Positions 1 to 9,034 of a stretch of DNA of 64,000 nucleotides are shown in pieces. The DNA is from Owenweeksia sp965229445. Lineage in GTDB: Bacteria; Bacteroidota; Bacteroidia; Flavobacteriales; Schleiferiaceae. Each line of letters opens with the position of its first letter. The first letter of the stretch is position 1. Where the stretch lies: contig OZ245876.1 in assembly GCA_965229445.1 (NCBI GenBank), positions 3,448,621 to 3,512,620 on the forward strand, read 5' to 3'. The notes below the pieces were generated by a model. That model had not been told where the DNA came from. It made no database searches and saw only the letters and a program-made list of their open reading frames with translations. The position numbers and the translations under genes were made by a program.

Positions 1-120
1 ATTGAAATGGTCTTTCCCATTCCCTATAATTGTACAGAGGTTATATTGACTCAAACCAGGAATAGACTTCACCCCAGCCCTACACATATTGATAATTTAA
101 GAGTCTCGCTTATTCCATAG
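1..120 (+). CDS. possible C-terminal end of an upstream gene (partial)
   Basis: One frame is open from the window edge to a TAG at 118-120, giving 39 residues that read IEMVFPIPYN at the start and end in RVSLIP. The other two forward frames close quickly. It lies in the same direction as the membrane protein starting at 194 and could be the tail of an upstream gene of the same operon. I do not recognise the sequence, and 39 codons open by chance are not rare. Confidence 0.25.
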   Translation: MEMVFPIPYNCTEVILTQTRNRLHPSPTHIDNLRVSLIP

Positions 121-193
121 AAAGTTACATACCGGCACAAAGCTGGGTTCACGACAAGGTGCTATTTGCTACATTCAATGATTCAGAAAAAGA

Positions 194-1615
194 TTGCAAA
201 GCTTATTCTACAATAGAACACTAAATCTCATAATCCTACTCACAGGGGTTATCAGTTATAGTATATTTTGTTGGGTGATTTTTGTGAAGTCCGAAGTGCC
301 AGCAGAGCCGGGTGATGGTATCACGCATTATCAAATGGCGCGATATGCGTTTAAACACCCGGAGTATTTTCTACACCATTGGGGGAAGCCCATTTTTACC
401 TTCCTAAGTGCGCCCTTTGCTCAATGGGGTTTTGTGGGGATGATCCTTTTTAACCTCGTAGTCTTTGCGCTGAGTGCACTTTTCTTATTTCGCACGGCCA
501 TCGTTCTGAAGCTTGCCCTTCCCGGTATAGCCCCCTTTGTTCTCCTGTCATCCATGGTGTATTTTAAAATGGTAAATGCCGGTATGACGGAAATTCTAAT
601 GGCCGGAATAGGGATAGCCTCGGTCTATCTGGTAACGATCAATCGCTATACCCTGGCGGCTATAGTAGCCTCTTTCAGCATAGTAGCCAGACCGGAAAGC
701 GTCATTCTTATACCACTGATGGCTTTGCTCCTCGCCTGGGAAAGAAAATGGCGGGTCATACCCTGGTTGGCCCTTGGGTTTTCATTGTACACCTTCATTG
801 GTTTTTTCTTTGGCGATAAATCTATTTTGTGGGTCCTAAGTGAAGATCCCTATCCTGCCATGAGCCCTTACGGCAGCGGTAGTTTTACTCGCTTTTTAGA
901 GAATTCCGATTTGATATTCGGCTATTTCATAATACCCACCTTCCTACTTTGTCTTGTTTTTCTCATGCTTCGAAGTGGCAAATTAGGCCAAAGCAAGATA
1001 ATTCGGCTTGGTTGGTTTTCGGTTTCTATGGTACTGTTGGTGCTGTTTCTTCACTCCTACCTTTGGTGGCAAGGTTTAAAAGGTTCTCTGGGATTAATCC
1101 GGGTGATGGCTACTGTAATTCCCATGGCTGCTTTAGCGTCAATGATTGGACTCAATTTCTTCCTGCAGCATATGCGATACCGAAAGCTGATAACTGTTCT
1201 TGCAGTAATCACGCTGCTCCTGGCAGATGTGTATGCTTATCGTGAATCTGAGTTACCACGTGTTGTGAGTCCGCGAGAAAGAGTACTGCAAAAAGCCTCA
1301 GACTGGTATATGGATTATGGAGAGAACCGACGGGTATCCTATTTGGATCCCTATATTGCCTTTCTTATCGGCTTAGACCCGTTGGATGAAACCAAGGTAT
1401 GGTCACTATTGGCCGTCGATAAATCAGACCCGTCTATTTCGCTTGAGCCTGGTGATATCATTATCTGGGATTCGCTCTTTGGACCTAGAGAAGCAGGCAT
1501 TGCGGAGGAGGCCATTACGGAAAACCCAAGAATTAAAGTGAGAGAAACCTATATATCCAATTGGGATAAAACCTATAGAGTTCACATTGCTGAAGTGTTG
1601 GAAGATGACGAATAA
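194..1615 (+). CDS. multi-pass membrane protein, GT-C glycosyltransferase-like
   Basis: This is a 473-residue protein with about ten hydrophobic segments. An early extracytoplasmic loop contains GDGITHY near residue 42, an acidic motif in the place where GT-C (ArnT/PMT/DUF2029-like) lipid-linked sugar transferases carry their catalytic acid, and an RPESVILIPL segment typical of that fold lies near residue 165. The C-terminal 120 residues are soluble. The start is a TTG at 194: the in-frame stop at 179-181 closes the frame upstream, and the first internal ATG would remove the first membrane segment. Its last bases overlap the next gene, so the two are probably co-translated. The sugar donor and acceptor cannot be inferred. 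Assignment to GT-C is a fold-level judgement. Confidence 0.6.
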   Translation: MQSLFYNRTLNLIILLTGVISYSIFCWVIFVKSEVPAEPGDGITHYQMARYAFKHPEYFLHHWGKPIFTFLSAPFAQWGFVGMILFNLVVFALSALFLFRTAIVLKLALPGIAPFVLLSSMVYFKMVNAGMTEILMAGIGIASVYLVTINRYTLAAIVASFSIVARPESVILIPLMALLLAWERKWRVIPWLALGFSLYTFIGFFFGDKSILWVLSEDPYPAMSPYGSGSFTRFLENSDLIFGYFIIPTFLLCLVFLMLRSGKLGQSKIIRLGWFSVSMVLLVLFLHSYLWWQGLKGSLGLIRVMATVIPMAALASMIGLNFFLQHMRYRKLITVLAVITLLLADVYAYRESELPRVVSPRERVLQKASDWYMDYGENRRVSYLDPYIAFLIGLDPLDETKVWSLLAVDKSDPSISLEPGDIIIWDSLFGPREAGIAEEAITENPRIKVRETYISNWDKTYRVHIAEVLEDDE

Positions 1616-2945
1616 ACTGTGGACATCCGTACGCTTACTCAGAGGCATTTGGCTGCTTACGCTGGCAGTCACTATTGGCATCTTCACCAGTAATTGGCAG
1701 CAGAAGCAGGTAATCGATTGGGACATTGCACATTACTACTCCTATCTCCCTGCCACTTTTATTTATCAGGATTTCAATTTCAATGACAGTACCCCGGAAT
1801 GGACGGACGCCCACTTTAGGCTCATACCACTTGAACACTATGGTAAGACCGCCAAAATGACCAGCGGTGTGGCCATAATGAACCTTCCGTTTTTTCTGGG
1901 AGCTCACTATTGGGCCCGTTATTCTGGTGAATTCGATAGCAATGGTTTTAGTCCACCTTATCGGCTGAGTTTGCTGCTGGCTTCTTTGCTATATAGTTTG
2001 CTGGGGATCTACTTTCTTAGTCGCTGGCTCAAAAGCTTTTACCCTGATCCGGTAGTGTTGATTACCACATTCCTAATATTTTTTGGCACCAATCTCCTCT
2101 ATTACTCTCTGGTGGAATCCATGAGTCATGCCTATAGCTTTTGTCTTTTGAACCTGTTGCTGTACCTGTATTTTCAGTTTCTCAAAAAGGCTAATCTATG
2201 GCGCGGTATAGCCATAGGTCTGCTCATAGGTATGTTGATTTTGATCAGACCCACCAACCTTATCTTGCTGCTATTTCCCTTTGGCCATTTATTGCTTCAC
2301 TTTAGAGGGTTTCCTCCCAACAAAATCCTATGGTATTTTGCGCTGATGATTGTTATTGCCACTCTCCCCATGGTACCCCAATTGATATACTGGCATCACA
2401 TGACCGGAAGACTGGTCGTGTATTCATACCCTGATGAAGGCTTTTTCCTTCTGAAACCCATGATTTGGAAAGGCTTGTTCGGCTATCGGAGCGGCTGGTT
2501 CATTTACAGTCCGGCGCTTCTGCTTGCGATACCTGGGTTTTACTGGCTCTGGAAGAAGCACCGAGCAGAACTTTTAGCGCTACTGCCCGCCCTGTTTATT
2601 GGTATTTGGGTAATATTTAGCTGGTGGTGCTGGTGGTACGGCGGTAGTTTTGGGGCCAGAGCCATGATTGAATATCTGCCCCTTATGGCACTACCCATGG
2701 CCGCTAGCTTTGAGAGATTCCGTCGCTCAAGACTTTGGCTGAAGATCATATCTTATAGCCTGGTAGGCTTCCTTTGCTTCTGGTCCATCTTTATGAATTG
2801 GCAATACTCCCAAGGCTATATTCACTACGATGCTATGACCAAGGAAGTGTTTTGGAGCCAGTTCTTAAAAAGCGAACGAGCCGAGGGTTACTGGAAGGGT
2901 CTGGACCACCCGGATTATGATAGAGCTAGGCATTCACGAGAATAA
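1605..2945 (+). CDS. multi-pass membrane protein, GT-C glycosyltransferase-like
   Basis: The protein has about 446 residues from the ATG at 1605 (MTNKLWTSVRLL), which overlaps the stop of the preceding gene by 11 bases; an in-frame start at 1587 is less likely. It has roughly ten hydrophobic helices and an early WDIAHYYSYLPATF loop containing the acidic residue expected in GT-C enzymes, similar in position to the loop of its neighbour. A second loop has WYGGSFGARAMIEYLP, a pattern common in bacterial DUF2029/GT39-type proteins. The stop lies only 2 bases from the stop of the convergent AlgJ-like gene. With the upstream gene it forms a two-gene unit probably acting on a lipid-linked or surface glycan. 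Confidence 0.6.
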   Translation: MTNKLWTSVRLLRGIWLLTLAVTIGIFTSNWQQKQVIDWDIAHYYSYLPATFIYQDFNFNDSTPEWTDAHFRLIPLEHYGKTAKMTSGVAIMNLPFFLGAHYWARYSGEFDSNGFSPPYRLSLLLASLLYSLLGIYFLSRWLKSFYPDPVVLITTFLIFFGTNLLYYSLVESMSHAYSFCLLNLLLYLYFQFLKKANLWRGIAIGLLIGMLILIRPTNLILLLFPFGHLLLHFRGFPPNKILWYFALMIVIATLPMVPQLIYWHHMTGRLVVYSYPDEGFFLLKPMIWKGLFGYRSGWFIYSPALLLAIPGFYWLWKKHRAELLALLPALFIGIWVIFSWWCWWYGGSFGARAMIEYLPLMALPMAASFERFRRSRLWLKIISYSLVGFLCFWSIFMNWQYSQGYIHYDAMTKEVFWSQFLKSERAEGYWKGLDHPDYDRARHSRE

Positions 2946-2947
2946 TC

Positions 2948-4069
2948 TCAGTCCTGCATTTCAAAATAGGTCTCGGGAAAACCATAGGGGAACCTGTCTA
3001 GATTGGATTCTGTTGCCAGAATCACCACATAATCTACCTGCTCCATTATGGATGGCAGGGCTGACGGATCAAAGGGTATTCTGTTTCCTTCCAGATCCAT
3101 TTGCGTGGTGTTGTAATAGAGGAATTTACTCCCCTCACTAAAAATGGATTTGCGGATGTCAAAAGCATAGAAGTTCCAGAAAAAACTATCCCCAATAATT
3201 AACACGCGAGCTGGTTCTGCCCTGCCAGTTGTATCCAGATTATAGATTGGAAAAGCCAGCGGTTCGGTGGCCGGTGGAAATAGTAAATTCATCAAATCTA
3301 CCATGTCGCGATCGGAATCTATGCACGAATCTTTCATTACCCAATCTGCGTAACGCATGTTTATTAGATTACGCTGTCCTAAGGCCTCCAGGCTATCTAT
3401 AACCATACTGATACCCAGGTGCATACCATAGGCACTCCAGTGGGTACTGGTGCTGGCAAACAAAGGGTTTAGTACAGTGTCTTTGCGCTCGATGAAGCTC
3501 TGATTGAAATCGATGGTTGGAACCTGATGAGCCGCTAACATTTCCGTAAATGACTTGTAATTGGTCCGTTTTCCGGCTTCGGTACTTAGTCTATCCGGTA
3601 AATATTCCGGCATATATCTCACCTTATTAGGTGCTATCACACAGAGTAAATCTTTGTTGCGGCGCTGGAGACTGTCCTTCAGGGTAGATAATAATTTCAC
3701 TTTATCTGCAATCATTTCTTCTCCGAGATAATCCAGTCCTTGAAAAGCCGCCCAATAGTCCCAGGAGTAAAACTGATTGGATTTACCGGGGGTTACATAG
3801 GTAGTAGATTGGTCATACAACCAGTAATACAATTGGTTGCGCAATCGAATCAACCATGGTCTTAAACCAACTTGATATTCATAGTAGGAATTAAACTGAT
3901 TCTGATAACTGGCGTTCCACCAACTTTCCTGACTGAGCTCGGGTTTCTCTGGTATTTCAAAAGCACCTTTTAAAGGCTTGGTGGTCATCACAGGCTTCCC
4001 CTGCTGCAGCAGGGGAAGCCATAGAAACAACATCACCACTCCAAACAGTATGTCTTTAAATCCTTTCAA
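2948..4069 (-). CDS. AlgJ/AlgX-like SGNH O-acetyltransferase-associated protein
   Basis: This 373-residue protein has an N-terminal hydrophobic segment (residues 8-22, signal anchor) followed by a periplasmic SGNH-hydrolase-like domain. The block-I motif appears late, as LIIGDSFFWNFY (nucleophile Ser in GDS), and an earlier STHWSAYG matches the D/T-H-W element of the AlgX/AlgJ family. In that family the protein takes acetyl groups passed through the membrane by an MBOAT partner and moves them to a polysaccharide. The MBOAT gene lies directly upstream and the two overlap by 4 bases (4066-4069), which strongly supports a coupled pair. Which polymer is acylated is not shown by the sequence. Confidence 0.8.
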   Translation of the reverse strand: MKGFKDILFGVVMLFLWLPLLQQGKPVMTTKPLKGAFEIPEKPELSQESWWNASYQNQFNSYYEYQVGLRPWLIRLRNQLYYWLYDQSTTYVTPGKSNQFYSWDYWAAFQGLDYLGEEMIADKVKLLSTLKDSLQRRNKDLLCVIAPNKVRYMPEYLPDRLSTEAGKRTNYKSFTEMLAAHQVPTIDFNQSFIERKDTVLNPLFASTSTHWSAYGMHLGISMVIDSLEALGQRNLINMRYADWVMKDSCIDSDRDMVDLMNLLFPPATEPLAFPIYNLDTTGRAEPARVLIIGDSFFWNFYAFDIRKSIFSEGSKFLYYNTTQMDLEGNRIPFDPSALPSIMEQVDYVVILATESNLDRFPYGFPETYFEMQD

Positions 4070-5484
4070 AACCTAAAGTATATAAAAGGGTTAAAGCCGG
4101 AAGCTGATATCACACCAGCACTAACAGCCAATACGGCGATACTGAAAAGGCTAAGAAATACCGCTCGCAGCGGACTGGGGGGACGTACCAAAAAAGCTTC
4201 CTGCCTGGATTCTACTTTGGGTATAAGCGCAATAGAGCAAATTATGATTGCTGCCATAAGACCATACCTGGCTGGTTTACCCACACCCTCCGGCAAGCCC
4301 AACTTCCATTCTGTCAAACTGAACATGCTTTCTATGAACTCCCAGGCAATGGCTAAATTCTCGGCTCTGAAAAAGACCCAACCAATCATCACCAACACAA
4401 ATATTAAAATGGTGCGCACAAAGCTTGGCAGTACTTTATACATGCGCAGTAAGAAAAGCCGCTCTAACACCAATAGAGCGCCGTGGTAGGCGCCCCAAAA
4501 CACGAAGGTCCAGGCAGCTCCATGCCATAAGCCCGAAATTAGAAAAACGATCCAAAGGTTAAAATAAAGCCTTCTGGATGACACTCTGTTGCCTCCCAGT
4601 GGTATATAGAGATAATCCCGCATCCAGGTGCTAAGCGTAATATGCCAGCGACGCCAGAACTCGGTTATGCTCTGTGAGATGTATGGATTCCTGAAGTTTT
4701 CCGGAAAGCTAAACCCCATCATGCGGCCCAGGCCAATGGCCATATCGGAATATCCTGAAAAATCGAAGTATATCTGAAAGGTGTAGCATAGTACAGCGTA
4801 CCAGGCCTGATTGGCATTAAGGCCGGACATTTCCATGCCAAATATGCGATCTGCTTCTGCTCCTAACACGTTGGCAATCAGCACCTTTTTGCCTAATCCC
4901 AAAGAAAATCGAAATATTCCCAGTAAGCGATTGTCGGGATTAATCTTTGCTCTGCGATTTTCCAACTCCTCAGAAATCTCATTGAATCTTACAATGGGTC
5001 CCGCAATGAGTTGCGGGAATAAGATGACATACAGCGCGTGATCTTGAAATCTTTGCAGAGGTTGCCGTACGCCCCGGTAGACATCCACTAAATAGCTAAT
5101 CTTTTGAAAGGTGAAAAAGGAAATGCCGATAGGCAACACAACTTTGGTCCAGCTAACAGCCTCTATGCCAAGCCCTGACAGCAGCTGGTTGACATTATCA
5201 ACAAAGAAGTTGGCATACTTGAAATAGGCCAGCATCCCCACATTTAGAATAATGGCCAGTACGAACCAGTTTTTGGCACGAGTTAACACAAACTTTCTGG
5301 CCAGGAAAAAGTCTAGCGCAATACTGGCAAACAACACAAAAACAAACACCGGAGCCCCCCAGGCATAGAATGCCGTACTGCCAATTAAGGCCCACCAGTT
5401 CTTAAAGCGATAAGGCACCAGATAGTATCCCGCAAAAAACAGGGGTAAAAAGAACAACAGAAATAAGCTACTGCTAAATACCAT
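4066..5484 (-). CDS. MBOAT family O-acyltransferase (AlgI-like)
   Basis: This 472-residue polytopic protein belongs to the membrane-bound O-acyltransferase family. It carries YFDFSGYSDMAIG and the TEFWRRWHITLSTWMRDYLY region, followed by the catalytic-histidine segment SGLWHGAAWTFVFWGAYHG near residue 320. These are the signature blocks of AlgI/DltB-like enzymes that carry acyl groups across the inner membrane. The length is normal for AlgI. It is translated with the AlgJ-like gene downstream (ATGA-type overlap). With the two GT-C-like genes on the opposite strand this suggests a surface-glycan locus. Alginate itself is not implied. Confidence 0.9.
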   Translation of the reverse strand: MVFSSSLFLLFFLPLFFAGYYLVPYRFKNWWALIGSTAFYAWGAPVFVFVLFASIALDFFLARKFVLTRAKNWFVLAIILNVGMLAYFKYANFFVDNVNQLLSGLGIEAVSWTKVVLPIGISFFTFQKISYLVDVYRGVRQPLQRFQDHALYVILFPQLIAGPIVRFNEISEELENRRAKINPDNRLLGIFRFSLGLGKKVLIANVLGAEADRIFGMEMSGLNANQAWYAVLCYTFQIYFDFSGYSDMAIGLGRMMGFSFPENFRNPYISQSITEFWRRWHITLSTWMRDYLYIPLGGNRVSSRRLYFNLWIVFLISGLWHGAAWTFVFWGAYHGALLVLERLFLLRMYKVLPSFVRTILIFVLVMIGWVFFRAENLAIAWEFIESMFSLTEWKLGLPEGVGKPARYGLMAAIIICSIALIPKVESRQEAFLVRPPSPLRAVFLSLFSIAVLAVSAGVISASGFNPFIYFRF

Positions 5485-5569
5485 CCGTTGAATTTCGGCT
5501 GATCACAAATGTACCAGATAGCAGCGAGCAAAAACGATTGGAAATTTGTATCAAATAGACGGATTGTTG

Positions 5570-7237
5570 TTAACCATGACTGGCTTCGATCAACAGCTGG
5601 GTATAATCTGTCGTAGGATTCTTAAACACCTCTTCTGCAATGCCTTCTTCTTGCTTTTCGCCCTGATTCAAGACGATCAGGCGATCACAGAAATACTTGA
5701 CAACGGCGAGATCATGTGAGATAAACAAGAAAGTGAGCTTGAACTCGTCTTTCAGGTCATTCAGCAGGTTGAGGATTTGCGCCTGGACTGAGACATCCAG
5801 CGCGCTGACGGACTCATCACAAACGATAAACTCGGGGTTCACCGCCAGGGCTCTGGCAATGCCTATTCTCTGTCGCTGACCTCCACTAAACTCATGAGGA
5901 TACCGGTTAAATTGCTCTTTCTCCAGTCCAACCCTCAACAATAAATCCAGCGCCTTCTTATTCCGCTTAGGCTGATCCAAATTTTTCTGACCGATCATGG
6001 CTTCCGCAATGGAATCTCCAATCCGTATCCTTGGGTTTAGCGAAGAATAAGGATCTTGAAATATTATCTGGATCTTTCGATGAAGTTGACGCCATTCAGC
6101 CTTGCCAGCCTTCGTAATGTCTTTACCCTGATATATTACCTGCCCAGTAGATGCTTTCTCCAGGCCACACAGAATCCTTCCCAGGGTAGTCTTGCCACTG
6201 CCGGACTCTCCCACGAGTCCGAGGCTTTCACCGGGATAGATCTTCAAATCCAATTTTTTTACCGCTTGCACTTCTTCCGTCTTGGACCACAGTGATCTCT
6301 TTCCCCCAAATAGTTTACTTAGGTCCTTCACCTCGAGTAAGGGTTTGTCATTCATGAGGCTCTTAGCGTGTTCTATTCTGTGGTGAGACTGAATTAATTT
6401 CAATTTAGGTCGGTGTCCTTCATGGTAATCTGCAATCACCGGCAATCGCTCAAAATAAGTATCTGGAGTGGGTCGGCAAGCCAGCAAACCTCTGGTATAA
6501 TCCTGTTTAGGATGGGTGAAAAGCTCCCCTGTTGCTCCGAATTCTACTTGAATCCCTTTCTGCATCACCAAGGTTTCGTCTGCGATGCGGTTAACCACGC
6601 CCAGGTCATGACTTATAAAGATCATGCCCATGCCGTATTCCCTGATCAGACCTGCCAACAGATCGAGGATACTCTGTTGTACCGTGGCATCAAGCGCTGT
6701 CGTAGGCTCGTCTGCTATTAGAAGTTTTGGTTGCAAGGCGATGGCCATCGCTATAACCACGCGTTGCTTTTGTCCGCCACTTATTTGATGGGGATAACTG
6801 TGGTAAATACTTTCGGGGCGCGGCAACTCTACTTTTTTAAACAATTCGATTACCTGCTTGCGTGCTTTGCTGCGTGCCAGACCTCTTCTTCCCAGCAACA
6901 TTTCCTCTACCTGCTTACCGCATTTCATGCTTGGATTGAGGGCTGTCATGGGTTCCTGAAATATCATAGCAATCTCAGAACCCCGAATGTTCTGCATTTC
7001 AGGCTCCCTAAGCTTTAATAGATTTTTTCCATTGAATAAAATTTTACCACTGACTTGAAGTGCGGGAGGAAGCAAGCCCATGATAGCCAGAGAGCTCAAT
7101 GATTTACCGGAGCCTGACTCGCCCACAATGGCCAATATTTTACCCGCCTTAAGTCGCAAATCCAGCCGGTCAACCAGCGTCGCTTCCCCCGACTTTACAC
7201 TTAGATCTATAAGTTCTAATAAATTCCCTTCAGGCAT
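5570..7237 (-). CDS. ABC transporter ATP-binding protein, tandem fusion (Dpp/Opp/YejF type)
   Basis: The 555-residue protein contains two complete ABC ATPase domains. Domain 1 has Walker A GESGSGKS at residues 39-46, signature ISGGQKQR near 150 and Walker B LLIADEPTTALD. Domain 2 has Walker A GESGSGKT near 343, signature FSGGQRQR and Walker B FIVCDESVSALDVS. The fused arrangement with an oligopeptide-type C-terminal tail in each half is that of YejF/GsiA-like importers of peptides or related solutes. No permease or binding protein lies in the window, so it must work with components encoded elsewhere. It overlaps the upstream exonuclease gene by 8 bases, probably an operon of convenience. Confidence 0.9.
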   Translation of the reverse strand: MPEGNLLELIDLSVKSGEATLVDRLDLRLKAGKILAIVGESGSGKSLSSLAIMGLLPPALQVSGKILFNGKNLLKLREPEMQNIRGSEIAMIFQEPMTALNPSMKCGKQVEEMLLGRRGLARSKARKQVIELFKKVELPRPESIYHSYPHQISGGQKQRVVIAMAIALQPKLLIADEPTTALDATVQQSILDLLAGLIREYGMGMIFISHDLGVVNRIADETLVMQKGIQVEFGATGELFTHPKQDYTRGLLACRPTPDTYFERLPVIADYHEGHRPKLKLIQSHHRIEHAKSLMNDKPLLEVKDLSKLFGGKRSLWSKTEEVQAVKKLDLKIYPGESLGLVGESGSGKTTLGRILCGLEKASTGQVIYQGKDITKAGKAEWRQLHRKIQIIFQDPYSSLNPRIRIGDSIAEAMIGQKNLDQPKRNKKALDLLLRVGLEKEQFNRYPHEFSGGQRQRIGIARALAVNPEFIVCDESVSALDVSVQAQILNLLNDLKDEFKLTFLFISHDLAVVKYFCDRLIVLNQGEKQEEGIAEEVFKNPTTDYTQLLIEASHG

Positions 7238-7949
7238 CAGCGATTCTTATTTCATGTTCTTCCAGGTCGGGTAGCATCTCCATTCTTAAGAACACCCTGG
7301 CCAGGCTAATAGTGTCCTTCTGGCAATAATTAACGATCCGATCCAAATCCTTTTCTTGCCAATAAACCTCTCCCACCATACTGCCATCAATATCATCTTT
7401 TGGGGTAGGTATCCCAAATAGAGCCGTTAAAAGCTTCAAGCTGGTGTATTTCTTTCGATCACCAAATTTCCACATTTCCATCGTATCCAGATGCTGCACT
7501 TCCCAGGGTTTAGCGCCGCTTGTGTTCAAAGAATTTGGCAGTTTGACCTTATTCACGACCATTCTTCTCGCCAGGTACGGAAAGTCGAACTCCTTACCAT
7601 TGTGAGCGCAAAGCTTATAATCACGAAAATGACGGTTCAACATATCTGCAAAAGCTTGCAAGAGCAGTTTCTCGTCATCACCGGCAAAACTCCTCACCCT
7701 CAGTTGTCTTCCACCTTGGTTGACAAGAAATGCACAGGAAATGCAAACTATTTTCCCAAATTCAGCCATAATCGCTGCGCGTTTTGGGTAAAAGGCTTCT
7801 GCAGACTCGTCATCTGCGCGAATAAACTTGGATTTTTCGTCCCACAATGCTTGCCAGGTAGCATCTAGGTCACTGTGCTTATCTGCCTGACTGACGGTTT
7901 CAATATCGAGAAAAAGTACTTCTTCCGGATTATTTTTGTAGAGTGGCAT
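7230..7949 (-). CDS. 3'-5' exonuclease, DEDDy / PolB-like
   Basis: This 239-residue RNase-H-fold exonuclease has all four acidic residues visible: D15 and E17 in LFLDIETVS, D122 in KEFDFPYLARR, and D212 in the motif YCQKD, whose Tyr208 is four residues before the Asp, placing it in the DEDDy class. This matches the predicted PolB-like 3'-5' exonuclease family that exists as a stand-alone protein in Bacteroidota. Substrate is likely single-stranded DNA 3' ends (family inference). It overlaps the ABC ATPase gene by 8 bases and starts 11 bases after the agmatinase gene ends. Confidence 0.85.
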   Translation of the reverse strand: MPLYKNNPEEVLFLDIETVSQADKHSDLDATWQALWDEKSKFIRADDESAEAFYPKRAAIMAEFGKIVCISCAFLVNQGGRQLRVRSFAGDDEKLLLQAFADMLNRHFRDYKLCAHNGKEFDFPYLARRMVVNKVKLPNSLNTSGAKPWEVQHLDTMEMWKFGDRKKYTSLKLLTALFGIPTPKDDIDGSMVGEVYWQEKDLDRIVNYCQKDTISLARVFLRMEMLPDLEEHEIRIADA

Positions 7950-7960
7950 AATCCCTTGTA

Positions 7961-9034
7961 TTAGTTCTCATTTGACAATGCCATTAAGTTGCACAATCGG
8001 TACAATAATCGCGCACCTACATTCTGATTCCAGCTATGGCCCTCTTTGGGCGAGACTTCCGAAATATCTGCACCAATAATCTTCTTTCCGTTGTCTACGG
8101 CCATCTTGATCAGAAACAATATTTCTTCCATTTCAAATCCCCCCGGAACCGGAGTACCGGTATCCGGACATAAATAAGGGCTTAAGCCATCGATATCAAA
8201 GCTCACATAAATTTGTCCGGGCAAACCCGATACCATCTCCTGGCAAAGGGAAGACCAACTTTCTCCTTCATATTGACGGTGCTTTATGTCCTGATCAAAA
8301 TAGCATTTCACTCTCGATTCATTTTGGATACAATCGAACTCTTCTTCACAGTAATCACGTACCCCAACCTGGGTAATATTTGAAACCTGAGTGATATCCA
8401 GGGCGTTCTTCATGATGGATGCATGGGAGTAACGCAAACCTTCATAATTCAGCCTAAGATCCGCATGAGCGTCAATCTGAAGAATTCCAAAACTTTCGTT
8501 TCGATCCGCCAGCGCCTTCATAAATCCGAGTGGTGTACTATGATCACCTCCTAGCAAAATCACTCGCTTTCCCTCATCCAGAAGCGCATTGCTTTGCTTC
8601 CTCACCCACTCCACCATTGCTTCACAGAGTTCATTTAATTCTGATAGATCAGGTTGGGTATCAAGCGATGCCTGATGGCTCTCTGAAATCATTTTATAAG
8701 CTCGCCTGGCTGCAATTCCCATATCACTTAACTCTCCATCTATCGCGGCCATATAAATTCCCCGTTGCCATGCCTTCGCTAAATATGGATCAAATAAGTC
8801 TACTTGAGAGGATACCTCGAGAATGGCGCTTGGGGCACGAGCAGTGCCAGATTCAAAAGAAACAGTAGCTTCCCAGGGCACTGGCAATACTACGGTTTCC
8901 GATTCTGCATAGGTAAAAGGCAATCCAAAAAGATTATCTGTAGCCGCGGCAGCGTTAGGATCGAAGCGATCAATCTTCTCTTGTTTACTCAAAGCGTTGA
9001 CTTTATGCATGCAATTTAGGGGCTTAAAACACAA
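7961..9034 (-). CDS. speB: agmatinase / ureohydrolase family (arginase fold)
   Basis: The 357-residue protein carries the complete dinuclear manganese site of ureohydrolases: H165 (GGDHS), D188, H190 and D192 (DAHAD), and D280 and D282 (SFDIDGLSP). The most likely reaction is agmatine to putrescine plus urea, because a SpeA-type arginine decarboxylase lies at 14.7 kb on the same strand; formimidoylglutamase or guanidinobutyrase activity cannot be excluded. The listed start (MCFKPLNC) overlaps the upstream gene by 19 bases; a second ATG at 9010 (MHKVNALS) would avoid most of the overlap and is equally plausible. It is the second step of the proposed putrescine route. Confidence 0.8.
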   Translation of the reverse strand: MCFKPLNCMHKVNALSKQEKIDRFDPNAAAATDNLFGLPFTYAESETVVLPVPWEATVSFESGTARAPSAILEVSSQVDLFDPYLAKAWQRGIYMAAIDGELSDMGIAARRAYKMISESHQASLDTQPDLSELNELCEAMVEWVRKQSNALLDEGKRVILLGGDHSTPLGFMKALADRNESFGILQIDAHADLRLNYEGLRYSHASIMKNALDITQVSNITQVGVRDYCEEEFDCIQNESRVKCYFDQDIKHRQYEGESWSSLCQEMVSGLPGQIYVSFDIDGLSPYLCPDTGTPVPGGFEMEEILFLIKMAVDNGKKIIGADISEVSPKEGHSWNQNVGARLLYRLCNLMALSNEN

